64,000 bases of DNA from Bacillus sp. M6-12 (GCF_002860285.1 NZ_PGVF01000020.1:1-64000); one strand, 5' to 3'. Counted from the stretch's first letter, positions 34,726 through 43,656 are shown. The notes: a model not told the origin generated them from the sequence alone. Numbers and translations: made by a program.

Positions 34726-35499
34726 ATGAATTCTGCATTTATTATAACCATTCTTATCCTCGGCTTTATAGGCTCCTTTTCTTCAGGATTGTTAGGAATA
34801 GGCGGGGCAATTATTAACTATCCCATCCTTCTGTATATTCCCGTGATGCTGGGCTTAGAAGGGTTTACAGCTCATGAGGCTGCTGGGATTGTGGCGGTGC
34901 AGGTGTTTTTTGCCAGCCTAGGCGGTGTATGGTGTTATCGAAAGGGCGGATACATTAACAAGCCTTTGTTTATGATCATGGGTTCCAGTATATTTATTGG
35001 CAGTCTGTTAGGTGGGTATATATCCCGGTATATTTCCGAAATCTATGTGAATGTGATTTATGGGGTATTGGCCCTTCTTGCGGCTATCATAATGTTTATT
35101 CCAACAAATGATACACCAGGAGACACATATACAGGTTTCAATCAAAAGCTGGCGGCCGTACTTGCGTTCATTGTCGGACTTGTGTCTGGTATCATTGGAG
35201 CTGGGGGTTCATTTATCTTAATCCCTATCATGCTCACTGTTCTAAAGATTCCAATGCGGATGACACTTGCTACTTCAATGGCCATCACTTTTGTATCGTC
35301 CATAGGGGGAGTCATTGGAAAAGTAACCACCAATCAAGTTCTTTTCCTGCCTTCCATTCTGATTGTGATAGTCAGCTTGATTGCTGCTCCGCTTGGAGTT
35401 AAGGCAAGTAAGCAACTTAACAATGAAGTTCTTCAATGGTCTTTAGCGCTTTTAATTCTCATGACTTCTATAAAATTATGGTCAGACATACTTTTATAG
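34726..35499 (+). CDS. yrkJ: TauE/SafE family sulfite exporter
   Basis: A 257-residue membrane protein with about eight helices and two similar halves (GLLGIGGAIINYPILL near the start, GIIGAGGSFILIPIML in the second half), the TauE/SafE signature. GGAGGTGAG precedes ATG. Last gene of the operon; it probably exports the sulfite or thiosulfate produced by the dioxygenase. A terminator follows. Confidence 0.92.
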   Translation: MNSAFIITILILGFIGSFSSGLLGIGGAIINYPILLYIPVMLGLEGFTAHEAAGIVAVQVFFASLGGVWCYRKGGYINKPLFMIMGSSIFIGSLLGGYISRYISEIYVNVIYGVLALLAAIIMFIPTNDTPGDTYTGFNQKLAAVLAFIVGLVSGIIGAGGSFILIPIMLTVLKIPMRMTLATSMAITFVSSIGGVIGKVTTNQVLFLPSILIVIVSLIAAPLGVKASKQLNNEVLQWSLALLILMTSIKLWSDILL

Positions 35500-35532
35500 A
35501 GATTTGAAACGGAAAATATATATAAACAACAA

Positions 35533-35565
35533 CCGAGCTTCTGATATAGTCGGCTCGGCTTTCTT
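35533..35565 (+). terminator. Terminator of the sulfur operon
   Basis: CCGAGC and GCTCGG stem followed by CTTTCTT. Confidence 0.6.
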
Positions 35566-35640
35566 GTATACTGAGGAAATTTTATGCTTTTACAACGTAT
35601 AGCGCTTATTGGAAAATTTCAAGAGATTGCGAAATATGTG

Positions 35641-35673
35641 TACTTAAACTATTTGGTGCGTTAGTTGAAGAAG
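35641..35673 (+). repeat. Copy of the dispersed repeat, palindromic type
   Basis: ACTTAAACTATTTGGTGCGTTAGTTGAAG: the AACTA / TTAGTT arms surround GGTGCG. Confidence 0.55.
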
Positions 35674-35747
35674 AGCTGTCAGATTTTGTAAACAGTACCC
35701 TTTTAAAAAAGATGAAAGAGCCTTTGAAATTAAGTGGGGTGTCCAAT

Positions 35748-35806
35748 ACAACTCAGTTTTGACATAGACAACTCATCATGCCATAAACAACTCAATCGTG
35801 ACATGA
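35748..35806. repeat. Three direct repeats resembling an IS21-family end
   Basis: ACAACTCA occurs at 35748, 35768 and 35787, each followed about 13 bp later by TGACAT or a variant. Repeated 20-bp modules at the termini are typical of IS21-family elements; no istA/istB sequence is nearby, so only an end would remain. Confidence 0.45.
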
Positions 35807-35835
35807 GGGGTAAATAATTAAAATGATGTTATGTA

Positions 35836-35888
35836 AAAAAAGAACCAATCCTTCAACATATTTTGTTGGGCAGGATTGGTTCTTTTTT
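35836..35888. terminator. Long bidirectional hairpin
   Basis: AAAAGAACCAATCCT and AGGATTGGTTCTTTT pair over 15 bp with an inner CAACA/TGTTG stem; A and T tracts flank both sides. Confidence 0.8.
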
Positions 35889-36511
35889 GAAAGACAAAAT
35901 GTCGGGAGTTCTTAATGCCCCCCGCTGCTAAGAAAAAGTTTTACTGATAAATTAGTGACTAGGACGAACAAATGAACCTACCTAAAAAATCGAATATTAT
36001 TCTATGGGGAAATCAATATTGAATAGAAAAATTGTTATCTCTTTATTTTTCTACTGGAAAGGAGTGGTGGACAGCCCTCTATATTGAGAAAACAAGTGAG
36101 GATACTTTCGTTAGCAGAGTTTCTGCTAAAAAAGTTTTAATTGTTTTTATAGCTTCAACGCTCCTTGGATTAATTCTTTATATAATGACGAGGAAAGGTC
36201 GATGTTTTTGAGCTAAAGTGGCAGGGTAATTTAGTTCAATATGCAATAGAAGAAAAGGTGCTTGTTATACCATGTAAATCACTGCTGCCTATTGAGGGGG
36301 GAAAACAGTAAAAGAAATATTTTTTACCCAAATGAACCAAAGCCAAATCCTTAAATTATAGGGAATATTGCAGATAAGTCCTGACATGTGTCCATGTTGA
36401 TGGTATATTTAGGTAAATGACGGTTTGTGATAAAATATTTTTTTATTCCTAGATTCAATTGTCTTCAAGTTTGTTTTGTGCACAATAGAATTTAAAGGGA
36501 GACAAAATAAC
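35889..36511. other. 623-bp stretch without a supported gene
   Basis: Only short frames with membrane-like composition (for example LIVFIASTLLGLILYIMT near 36135-36190) are seen, without a start or ribosome site; probably a gene relic. A dispersed repeat copy lies at 36210-36240. Confidence 0.45.
36210..36240 (+). repeat. Copy of the dispersed repeat
   Basis: GAGCTAAAGTGGCAGGGTAATTTAGTTCAAT, a diverged copy. Confidence 0.45.
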
Positions 36512-37069
36512 GTGGAATATAATTTGAAATTAACCAATGGAGAACATATATTTTATCACTTTGAGCAAATTGACCATTATATTGAAAATGCTGTTTCTTT
36601 TATAGTCATCGGTATTAAACAAGGAGACCATATAATATTTATCGAAAATGAAAGTATTTCTGTAAGGATATTTAATAAAGTTAGATTAGTGCTTACCGAT
36701 GAAGAATTGTCTAACGTACACTATACAGACAACTTTGCTTTCTACTGTCAACACGGGGATTTTCATACGCCAACAATTGTAGCGCATTTTTACGAAATGT
36801 TAAAACCGTTCCTTGATGAAAACTTTAACATTCGAACATGGGCTCATGTAGAATGGAGGCGCCAGCTAGAAATAGAACAAAAAATAAAACAATTTGAAGA
36901 AATAGCAAATAAAAGCGTAAATGAAATGGGATTATTATCAGTTTGCGCATATGATACCGCAACATTATCTGCATCAATAATGCAAAATTTAATGAAAAGC
37001 CATGAATTCATCATGACAGACACTGAACTTCAACCTTCCGCTTATTACATCAGAACAATTATAGTATAG
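36512..37069 (+). CDS. MEDS domain protein
   Basis: A 185-residue soluble protein resembling the MEDS sensory domain (methanogen/methylotroph DcmR): HIFYHFEQIDHYIENAVSFI, GIKQGDHIIFIEN, then the long tail helix EQKIKQFEEIANKSV and LSVCAYDT. A GTG at 36512 follows GGGAG by ten bases and is preferred; the frame is open to an ATG at 36476 without a site. No HTH or kinase domain is attached, so it may be a stand-alone sensor of small molecules. Stand-alone MEDS proteins occur in Bacillus near stress genes; function is unproven. Confidence 0.72.
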   Translation: MEYNLKLTNGEHIFYHFEQIDHYIENAVSFIVIGIKQGDHIIFIENESISVRIFNKVRLVLTDEELSNVHYTDNFAFYCQHGDFHTPTIVAHFYEMLKPFLDENFNIRTWAHVEWRRQLEIEQKIKQFEEIANKSVNEMGLLSVCAYDTATLSASIMQNLMKSHEFIMTDTELQPSAYYIRTIIV

Positions 37070-37110
37070 TTGCTATGCTTGGTTTGGTTATCACTTAATT
37101 CAGTTGATAT

Positions 37111-37302
37111 TTGAAATTGGCTCCCATTGCAGTGCCAGTTCTGACAGGAGTCTGTCTAATGAATTCTTCTCCAGCCATGTTCACAGATCTTCCCGTTGTA
37201 ATCCAGCCGATCATTTCAAATGGGCTTATCACTGGTGTGGTGATTTCTATTTTATTGGAGCGGTTCGTACGCTGGCGTGCTTATGAAATTGAGAATATAT
37301 AA
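37111..37302 (+). pseudogene. NCS2 purine/pyrimidine permease C-terminal fragment
   Basis: Reads LAPIAVPVLTGVCLMNSSPA, then LPVVIQPIISNGLITGVVISILLERF, matching the last membrane helices of xanthine/uracil permeases. No upstream part of the gene exists. Confidence 0.6.
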
Positions 37303-37404
37303 ACCTTTTAAGTCCAGGATGACTTGTTGCATACATTGTTACAGATCAGCCCTTTTTTTGGTTAGGTAAGATTTACTTGGCATGATAATAGGATTAGCGT
37401 GACT

Positions 37405-37470
37405 TTTGGATAGATTAATCATCAAATTGGATAGATTATTGTTAAAATCGGATAGATTATTTCTGAAAGT
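37405..37470 (+). repeat. Three tandem 21-bp repeats with GGATAGATTA
   Basis: GGATAGATTA recurs at 37408, 37429 and 37450, exactly 21 bp apart, with A/T-rich spacers of similar pattern. The rest of 37303-37981 holds no gene I can support. Confidence 0.65.
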
Positions 37471-37981
37471 GATTAAAGTAAACTCTGAGGAAATATAAAC
37501 CCCAGTCTATTTGCATCTCTACATCATAAATTGCACGGAGATATGGCATCAGGGATATATGCTACATCCCTTTTAAGCAGCCTGAATCAACAGTGACTCA
37601 AACAAAATGCTTTAAAAGCACGATATGTACAACGCTTATTACAAAAAGCCATCCCATGATTTGGCTATTTGAACTCAATTCCATGGAATGGCAAAAGTAT
37701 AAGAGGAATGCCCTAATCTTTAGGCCAAATTGTCAGAGCGGAAATGTAATAAACCATGCAAAATGGTTCTGCAACCGAGTATATCGCCTAAAGCGCCTTT
37801 CATCCGTTTTGCCTCTGCTTTAACGCTCCTGCTTTGCCACTCCTTTTTTATAAGGGTCAATCCATGTAATTTCTTTACATTTAGCTATTAAAGGAATATT
37901 TTTTCATTATAACAAAAAAGCACTTTTAAAAATGGAAGATAAATCCATTATATATTACTGCTCCAGCTTGACTGCTTGCTA

Positions 37982-39151
37982 TTAAGAATGCGTCGATTCC
38001 CCACCATCTACATGAAGGACTTGGCCGGTTACAAAACGAGAATCATCGGAAGCCAGATAAACATAGGTTGGCGCCAGTTCAAATGGATGAGCCACACGCT
38101 GCATTGGATTAAAAGCTCCGTAAACGGCAACTGTGTCTGATGAGAAACTAGCGGCGATCAAAGGAGTCCAAATCCGGCCAGGTGCAACGGCATTTACCCT
38201 GATGCCTTTATCTACTACGTTTTTCGCCAATGCACGTGTAAAGCCAACATTGGCACCCTTTGTAGCAGTGTAGTCAATCATTTGTTTTTCTCCGACATAG
38301 GTTACTACAGATGAAGTTTGGATGATGGAACTTCCGGGTTTCATATAGGGAAGTGCGGCTCTCGTTGTGTAAAAATGTGAGTAAATGTTTACTTTAAAGG
38401 TGTCATCAAATTGCTCGTCAGTAATATCAAGTAAGCTCTTTTGCTGGAATTGGATACCTACATGGTTACAGAGAATATCCAGGCATCCAAACATCCTTAT
38501 TGTTTCCTCTACAATGGCGATGCACTGTCCTTTATCCCGCAAATCACCCGGCAATAACAAACAGCGTTGACCTAGCTGTTCGACTCTCATTCTTGTTCGG
38601 TTTGCATCCTCATGTTCATTTAAATAAGCAATAGCTACGTCGGCACCTTCCTTGGCGAAAGCAATAGCTACGGCCGCGCCAATTCCGCTGTCACCGCCTG
38701 TAATGAGCGCAATCTTTCCTTTTAGTTTCCCGCTTCCTCGATAATTTGGATTTTCAATAATCGGCCGGGGAACCATTAACCCTTCAACCCCAGGATGAAA
38801 GAGCTGACGCTGTTCTGGTAAGTTTAATGGGATTTCCTCATATCGGACTATTCGCCCATAGTTAGGGTACATCGGGTATGGATGTTCAACTTTGTTCGCA
38901 TCAAACATTTGTTGCAGCTGTTGAATCTGTTGCAGTTTCATTTCATCCAGCTGCCCCATCTGCATTCCGTTATCATGTTGATATTGGTTCATTGGGTACG
39001 GGGGGAACTGATACTGCGGCATTTGATATTTCGGCATTTCACTCGTTTGTTGGTAATCGTAGCTATACTGTTGGTTCATCGTTTGGTCCATTGAGTCCAT
39101 TTGATATTCATCGTTTTCAGGCATTTCGCGATTTTCTTTTTCTCTGTTCAT
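37982..39151 (-). CDS. SDR family oxidoreductase with Q/Y/M/P-rich head
   Basis: A 389-residue protein. Residues 1-100 are low-complexity, rich in Gln, Tyr, Met and Pro ([13 protein letters not shown]), and residues 140-389 form a classical [11 protein letters not shown] (151-158), NHVG in place of NNAG, SSVV and YTATK. The C-terminal VDGG is standard. Close relatives (YhdF/YdaD-like general stress reductases) are about 290 residues, so the head is an addition. AGGAGG lies six bases before ATG. The head resembles spore-coat or phase-separating segments; this is inference. Confidence 0.88.
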   Translation of the reverse strand: MNREKENREMPENDEYQMDSMDQTMNQQYSYDYQQTSEMPKYQMPQYQFPPYPMNQYQHDNGMQMGQLDEMKLQQIQQLQQMFDANKVEHPYPMYPNYGRIVRYEEIPLNLPEQRQLFHPGVEGLMVPRPIIENPNYRGSGKLKGKIALITGGDSGIGAAVAIAFAKEGADVAIAYLNEHEDANRTRMRVEQLGQRCLLLPGDLRDKGQCIAIVEETIRMFGCLDILCNHVGIQFQQKSLLDITDEQFDDTFKVNIYSHFYTTRAALPYMKPGSSIIQTSSVVTYVGEKQMIDYTATKGANVGFTRALAKNVVDKGIRVNAVAPGRIWTPLIAASFSSDTVAVYGAFNPMQRVAHPFELAPTYVYLASDDSRFVTGQVLHVDGGESTHS

Positions 39152-39373
39152 TGGAATCCTCCTGGGTTTTAAACGTTCTGTTTACCGTATGTGGCAATAG
39201 AAATTGAAGTGCATGTTCCTAAATAAAGTAAAATGCCAAAAATCACGAACAGAGAAAGTTATTCGCGAAGGAGCCTGTACCTACTATTAATAGGCAGGGT
39301 AGTACTGGCTCCACATTGAAAGGGATTGAATAAGGTAACACGTAAGAATTAATGACTAGAGGGGGCTAAAGCT

Positions 39374-39538
39374 TTGCAATTTGAATTTAATCCAGAAGTA
39401 AGACTTTTGCTGGTCAACCACTCAGACGCCAAGGTAACGATGGTATATGACGCTCATTCCTGGCCAATGCCTGAAATCGGCTGGAGACCGCCATTTTACA
39501 CCAACCCGCGTTATGGTTTTAACTATCCTGTCATTTGA
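39374..39538 (+). CDS. Hypothetical 54-residue protein
   Basis: TTG start at 39374, eight bases after AGGGGG; ends at TGA 39538. Contains LLLVNHSDAKVTMVYDAHSW and an aromatic tail (WRPPFYTNPRYGF). No family is recognised. The good ribosome site supports translation, but the frame could also be a relic. Confidence 0.4.
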   Translation: MQFEFNPEVRLLLVNHSDAKVTMVYDAHSWPMPEIGWRPPFYTNPRYGFNYPVI

Positions 39539-39573
39539 ATTTTTTAGCAGATACATCATAGCAATAGGTAAAT

Positions 39574-39619
39574 AAAAAAGCCTGTATTTTTTGATCCAGC
39601 AGTGATCATTGATACAGGC
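39574..39619 (-). terminator. Terminator-like hairpin, minus strand
   Basis: GCCTGTAT and ATACAGGC enclose a second TGATC/GATCA stem; read on the minus strand a T6 tract follows. No minus-strand gene is seen upstream, so its target is unclear. Confidence 0.45.
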
Positions 39620-39741
39620 ATTATTAATGTTCATGCAACCCTTAAAGCAAGTGAAAGGCAATTCTCTAAAAACTAGCACGGAAAAAACACTACTATTAAG
39701 ATTTTGCATAATGGTTACATTTTCTTCAGGAGGTGAGGATC

Positions 39742-39879
39742 ATGGATCAAAAGCGAAATGGTTTAAAACAAGATATTCATGTAGAGCTGGGAGGCATGGG
39801 ACTGTAGGGCACCACTTCCAGCGAGGAAATCGCTAGGTATCAGGCGACCGGTGATATTGAAAATACCGGAAAGAAGTAA
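39742..39879 (+). pseudogene. Small protein gene with in-frame TAG
   Basis: A 46-codon frame from ATG 39742 (behind AGGAGGTGAG) to TAA 39877, interrupted by TAG at 39805. It reads MDQKRNGLKQDIHVELGGMGL, then after the stop GTTSSEEIARYQATGDIENT. The strong ribosome site and the sensible reading on both sides of the TAG argue for a recently broken gene. No family recognised. Confidence 0.55.
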
Positions 39880-39975
39880 CAGAATATTAACACTGTTTTT
39901 ACCGTGCATTTATATTCTCTATACAAAATTTTCCTACAATTTTGCATGAAATACATTAGCGAAGGGACTGGGAAC

Positions 39976-41240
39976 ATGAAATCCGGATTGAAAAAGAAGG
40001 CTATTCCTATACTTGCAACAACGGTTCTTGCTGCCACAGCACTTACAACGCAAAGCTTTTTTAATGAGGGAAGCGATCAAAAGGCGGAAGCGAGAGGTTT
40101 CTCAAAAGAAGAATCGAAGAAGAACAAACCCAGTTGGCTAGCAGGAGATCACCATATAAATAGCGAGTGGAGTGTGAGCTGGGACAACTCCACAAACCCT
40201 CCAACTCCCATCAGAGGCGGGGATGCCATTTACCCAACCTTAAAGAATGCTGAAAACGCAAAGAAATACGGTCTGGATTGGATGGTTACAACTGACCACG
40301 GTGGTCCTAACCACTCAAAGGTAAATTTAGAACAAGCATATCCCGAGTTACTGAAGTCTCGGCAAGCAGTTCCTGAAGTCCTTCAGTTCTATGGAATGGA
40401 GTTCGACACACCAGCTGCTGACCACAGTTCCATTATTATTCCCAAAAGTGAAAAGGAATCCCAGACACTGTATGAAATTGAAAGCAAATTCAATAAGCGT
40501 GACCCTCATCCAATCGACGGAAGCAGGGATAAAGAAGAGGTTATGATTGAAGCTCTAAATTATATGAAGGAAATGGACGAGCTTCCTATCCATATAGCCC
40601 ATCATCCTTCACGTTAAGCAACCGGCATGGATAAGTGGGGACAGGACACGCCACAGGAATTCCGCAATTGGAACGATACAGCTCCGAATATCTCCATTGG
40701 GATGGAAGGAGCTCCTGGACACCAGGCTGCTGCCATTAATCCAGACGGCTCTCTTGATCCGAAAGGAGCCCGTGGTTCATACGGAAACGTAAATGCTCCT
40801 ACAATGGGCGGTTTTGACCAAATGACGGCAAAAGTCGGCGGGCTATAGGATTCCATGTTAGGGGAAGGAAGGCACTGGTGGATTACTTCCACATCTGACT
40901 CCCATGTAAACTGGCGCGACGGAGGTAGTGATTTCTGGCCTGGTGAATATTCAAAAACATATGTAAAAGCAGAGAAAGACTATAAAGACGTCATGGAAAG
41001 CCTGCGTAAAGGTAATGTTTTCGTTTCAACTGGTGACCTTATCTCTGAACTGGATGTAAAGGTCCAATCAGGAGGAAAATCACCTTGGTATGCTAAATCA
41101 AAAGGAAATTCAGCTACAATTGGTGAGACGCTTACCTTACCTGGAAAGGAAATCTAAGGATGTGACGGTAACAGTAAAAGAGACAATGAACATTTTATCC
41201 TGGATAGAAATTCTCACTTTGTTAAGAAATGTAGTTTAAC
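39976..41240 (+). pseudogene. Secreted PHP-type phosphoesterase, broken
   Basis: Begins with a signal peptide (KSGLKKKAIPILATTVLAATAL) after GAAGGGACTGGG. The mature part has GDHHINSEWS and TTDHGGPNH, metal motifs of PHP phosphoesterases, then MEGAPGHQA and TSDSHVNW. TAA at 40615 replaces an expected Ser codon and TAG at 40846 an expected Trp codon, both in frame. A frameshift near 41150 then moves DVTVTVKET to another frame and the C-terminus is lost. Three lesions make function unlikely. Confidence 0.85.
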
Positions 41241-41300
41241 CAGGTTGAACGAAGGAATTTGAGAGCGAAGACTCTTTGAGGCATGGGAGGGTTGACCTCC

Positions 41301-41459
41301 ATGAGAAATGTGGACATCCACCAGTGCGATCATATTTTTACTAATCTACCAATTTCTGTAATAGGTGGGTTAATGGGTTATATCTCTTTTTCCTTTGAGG
41401 ATTCAAATATACCCTTTCCAGTGATAATTCCCCAACATAAAACATTCACCGTTAGGTAA
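41301..41459 (+). CDS. Doubtful 52-residue frame with one hydrophobic segment
   Basis: ATG 41301, nine bases after GGGAGGG, to TAA 41459; contains FTNLPISVIGGLMGYISFSF. The GGGAGGG is also part of a GGAGG/CCTCC hairpin, which would hide the ribosome site. No family is recognised; loosely like DUF4257 membrane proteins. Could be a relic. Confidence 0.3.
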   Translation: MRNVDIHQCDHIFTNLPISVIGGLMGYISFSFEDSNIPFPVIIPQHKTFTVR

Positions 41460-41510
41460 ACAACTATGAAAATCTAAGAAAAACGAAGAAATCGGCCGTA
41501 TTAGCTTCTT

Positions 41511-41535
41511 TTATTGAGGGAGGTTAGTTCAATTA
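41511..41535 (+). repeat. Copy of the dispersed repeat
   Basis: TTATTGAGGGAGGTTAGTTCAATTA, directly before the SUKH gene. Confidence 0.5.
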
Positions 41536-41561
41536 CCAACATAAAAACGGAGGGGATGAAT

Positions 41562-42068
41562 TTGTCAAAGCCGAGTATTGCAAATGTACTGAGTGGCTTA
41601 AAAAATCGGCTGGGCGATACAAACTCTCTAACCATTCAATCAAGTGACGGGCATCTTTTCGATATGAGTTTTAAATTTAATGCACCAATTGATGAAGATG
41701 TTCTGAACACGTACGAAAGTTTACCTGAAGACTATAAAAATTTTCTTCGGCTACACAATGGAACAGAATTCTTTTCTTGGGAATACGGTACTTTGTTTGC
41801 TGTACATTCCTTAGAAGAAGCGGTATCAATATTAGAAAAGGTAAAAACAGGTGACTATGTGCCAATGGAATATAAAGATGATTGGTTCCCAATTGGTTAC
41901 GTCCAAGATATAGGTGGACTTTACATCGATCTTTCATCAGATAAGAATCATTTGATTTTAATGGGAATACCTGTATACGATTTACTTTGCGATTTTCCCG
42001 CTTGGCTGGATCGGATGATAAGAGTAAATGGAGAAATGTATTGGGAGTGGGCAAGTAAAGAGTTGTAA
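41562..42068 (+). CDS. SMI1/KNR4 (SUKH) family protein
   Basis: A SUKH-superfamily protein of about 168 residues: LPEDYKNFLRLHNGTEFF is the family signature, followed by the TLFAVHSLEEAV and WFPIGYVQDIGGLYIDLS strands. TTG 41562 has ideal spacing (8 bases) from GGAGG; the ATG at 41556 is too close to it. SUKH proteins serve as immunity proteins in polymorphic toxin systems or as housekeeping scaffold proteins. No toxin gene is adjacent, so an orphan immunity or housekeeping role is equally possible. Confidence 0.8.
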   Translation: MSKPSIANVLSGLKNRLGDTNSLTIQSSDGHLFDMSFKFNAPIDEDVLNTYESLPEDYKNFLRLHNGTEFFSWEYGTLFAVHSLEEAVSILEKVKTGDYVPMEYKDDWFPIGYVQDIGGLYIDLSSDKNHLILMGIPVYDLLCDFPAWLDRMIRVNGEMYWEWASKEL

Positions 42069-42116
42069 CTAGGGGGGATTCAATGGCTTGTTAGAGGGAT
42101 TGTTGATTCGTTATTG

Positions 42117-42143
42117 AACAAACGGGGAGGTTAGTTAAATAAG
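42117..42143 (+). repeat. Copy of the dispersed repeat
   Basis: GAACAAACGGGGAGGTTAGTTAAATAA, before the MaoC-like gene. Confidence 0.5.
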
Positions 42144-42218
42144 AAAAAAAGAATGAACAACCATTCATTTAATGTTATGATTAGTAGACAGAAAATTCTA
42201 AATACTGGAGGGGCTTTT

Positions 42219-42590
42219 ATGAAAACTGGTGATGTCTACACATGGGAAAGAACTTTTACTAAAAATGAGGTGTTAGAGTTCGGGAGAATTTCTGGAGACC
42301 AAGGTAAGCATCATGTTGAACCTGATGAAAATGGACGATTAATGGTTCAAGGGTTATTAACTGCAAGTATAGGAACGAAGATTGGTGGGGATTTAAACTA
42401 CATCGCTAGAGAAATGGTAAGTGAATTTATTCGACCTGTTTTTACTGGAGATACTATCACATGCGAAATAACCCTTACAAATGTTGAGCAATCTGAAGGT
42501 TTTAAAACTGTGAAAATGAAAACGGTATATCGTAATCAAAAAGGAAAAGAAGTTCTTAAAGGTTCAAGTCATGGGATAATCAGAGACTAG
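42219..42590 (+). CDS. MaoC-like hotdog-fold protein
   Basis: A 123-residue hotdog protein related to (R)-specific enoyl-CoA hydratases: GDVYTWERTFTKNEVLEFGR, SGDQGKHHVEPD in the position of the catalytic SGDxNPxH motif, VQGLLTAS, RPVFTGDTI. The Asp (SGD) and a His are kept but spacing differs (GDQGKHH), so activity needs caution. Start at ATG 42219 after CTGGAGGGG. Monocistronic as far as seen. Confidence 0.82.
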   Translation: MKTGDVYTWERTFTKNEVLEFGRISGDQGKHHVEPDENGRLMVQGLLTASIGTKIGGDLNYIAREMVSEFIRPVFTGDTITCEITLTNVEQSEGFKTVKMKTVYRNQKGKEVLKGSSHGIIRD

Positions 42591-42630
42591 GAAAAATGAT
42601 GTTTTCATAAAAGATTTCAAAACCCACTTA

Positions 42631-42660
42631 TTGTACTAACGGATGCGTTAGTTTAAGAAG
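42631..42660 (+). repeat. Copy of the dispersed repeat, palindromic type
   Basis: TTGTACTAACGGATGCGTTAGTTTAAG; the arms CTAACG / CGTTAG are perfect. Confidence 0.6.
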
Positions 42661-42693
42661 GATTAACCTCCTTTTTTGTAGAATTCCTTATTA

Positions 42694-42722
42694 TGATAAC
42701 GGGGCAGGTTGACTCAATAAGC
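42694..42722 (+). repeat. Copy of the dispersed repeat
   Basis: GATAACGGGGCAGGTTGACTCAATAAG, 35 bp from the previous copy; the same pair is present in the duplicated block at 28546. Confidence 0.55.
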
Positions 42723-42748
42723 CTGCATTTTAAAGTGAATAAAAAATA

Positions 42749-42774
42749 AACAAGACCATTGCAGTGGTCTTGTT
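42749..42774 (-). terminator. Terminator of the RsbR-like gene
   Basis: AACAAGACCA and TGGTCTTGTT stem with TTGCAG loop; on the minus strand TTTATTTTTTATT follows, eight bases after the stop codon. Confidence 0.88.
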
Positions 42775-42781
42775 CCCGTAA

Positions 42782-43603
42782 TTAAAGATATTTCTTTAAA
42801 GTCTCTTGGAGAGTACCTTTCGTTTCTGCGTCTTTTTCAAATCGGATTCCTGCATGTACCATCTTTCTAACAAGGTCAGGTCGAATTCCAGTTATAATGG
42901 CTTTGCAGCCCATCATAGATACCCCAGCTAAGATTTTTTCAAAATGATTAATTACATCCATATCCATTACAGCCACACCTGATAGGTCTATAATAAGGGT
43001 TTGGAATCTTCTGGAACCTATTTCGTTTAATACTTTCTCTTCAATTATATCAACTCTGTAAGTGTCAATTGCACCAATTAAAGGTAAAACGTAAACACTT
43101 TCACTGACTGGAATAATTGGAACCGACAAATGCTCAACTATTTTTCTCTGCTTAAAGAGCATCTCATCTTTATATTTTGAGTAACTAAGGAAAAAATTGT
43201 TGAGAAATTGGTCTATCTGGTCATTTATTACTTTTTCCAGCTCGGAAAATTCTGAAGGTTCGAAAGTTTTGTCTTTTTCCTCGTTAAGAGAAAAAACAAA
43301 CTGCCACAATGTTCTTCTGATTGCTTGAACCCATTCTAATTTCAAAGCAAGTGTTAATGATTGTCCCGCCCAAGCTATCCCCTCCTGGTTTGCAAAAGCG
43401 ATTAAATCTTTTTCATTTCTTTCTATTATATAGTAAGTTAATTTCTTGGCGTTACTTAATAAATCGATGTTCCCCTTATTTAGAATCTCACTGATTTTTC
43501 CTGAAACATTTACTGCTTCATTTAGTAATTTTTCTTCAAACTTGTCTGTATTTTCATTAAGATAAGCTCTTAATTCATTCTCTAAGAATTGTTTTGTACG
43601 CAT
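42782..43603 (-). CDS. RsbR-family stressosome protein
   Basis: A 273-residue protein with an N-terminal sensory helical domain (about 1-150) and a C-terminal STAS domain (about 160-270: PLIGAIDTYRVDIIEEKVL, TLIIDLSGVAVMDMDVINHF). The first RsbT-phosphorylated Thr (IDT) is present; the position of the second (VVDT in RsbR) reads VMDM, so only one phosphosite seems kept. GGAGGAGC precedes ATG. A consensus sigma-B promoter lies about 55 bp upstream, so the stressosome component is part of the regulon it controls. Confidence 0.9.
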   Translation of the reverse strand: MRTKQFLENELRAYLNENTDKFEEKLLNEAVNVSGKISEILNKGNIDLLSNAKKLTYYIIERNEKDLIAFANQEGIAWAGQSLTLALKLEWVQAIRRTLWQFVFSLNEEKDKTFEPSEFSELEKVINDQIDQFLNNFFLSYSKYKDEMLFKQRKIVEHLSVPIIPVSESVYVLPLIGAIDTYRVDIIEEKVLNEIGSRRFQTLIIDLSGVAVMDMDVINHFEKILAGVSMMGCKAIITGIRPDLVRKMVHAGIRFEKDAETKGTLQETLKKYL

Positions 43604-43656
43604 TTCTCTTATGCTCCTCCTAATAATCCACTTGATAAAAAAAGAACTTATTAATT

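Noticed and set aside
35748-35806. Possibility that the triple repeat is a CRISPR array
   Set aside because: Repeat units are only 8 bp identical with a 19-20 bp period and no cas genes are present; an IS end fits better.
37405-37470. Possibility that the GGATAGATTA repeats are CRISPR or iterons of an origin
   Set aside because: The period (21 bp) is far too short for CRISPR, and no replication initiator gene or AT-rich unwinding element with DnaA boxes is adjacent.
37593-37823. 76-codon frame in the gap before the long SDR gene
   Set aside because: No ribosome site, composition unlike its neighbours, no recognisable motif.
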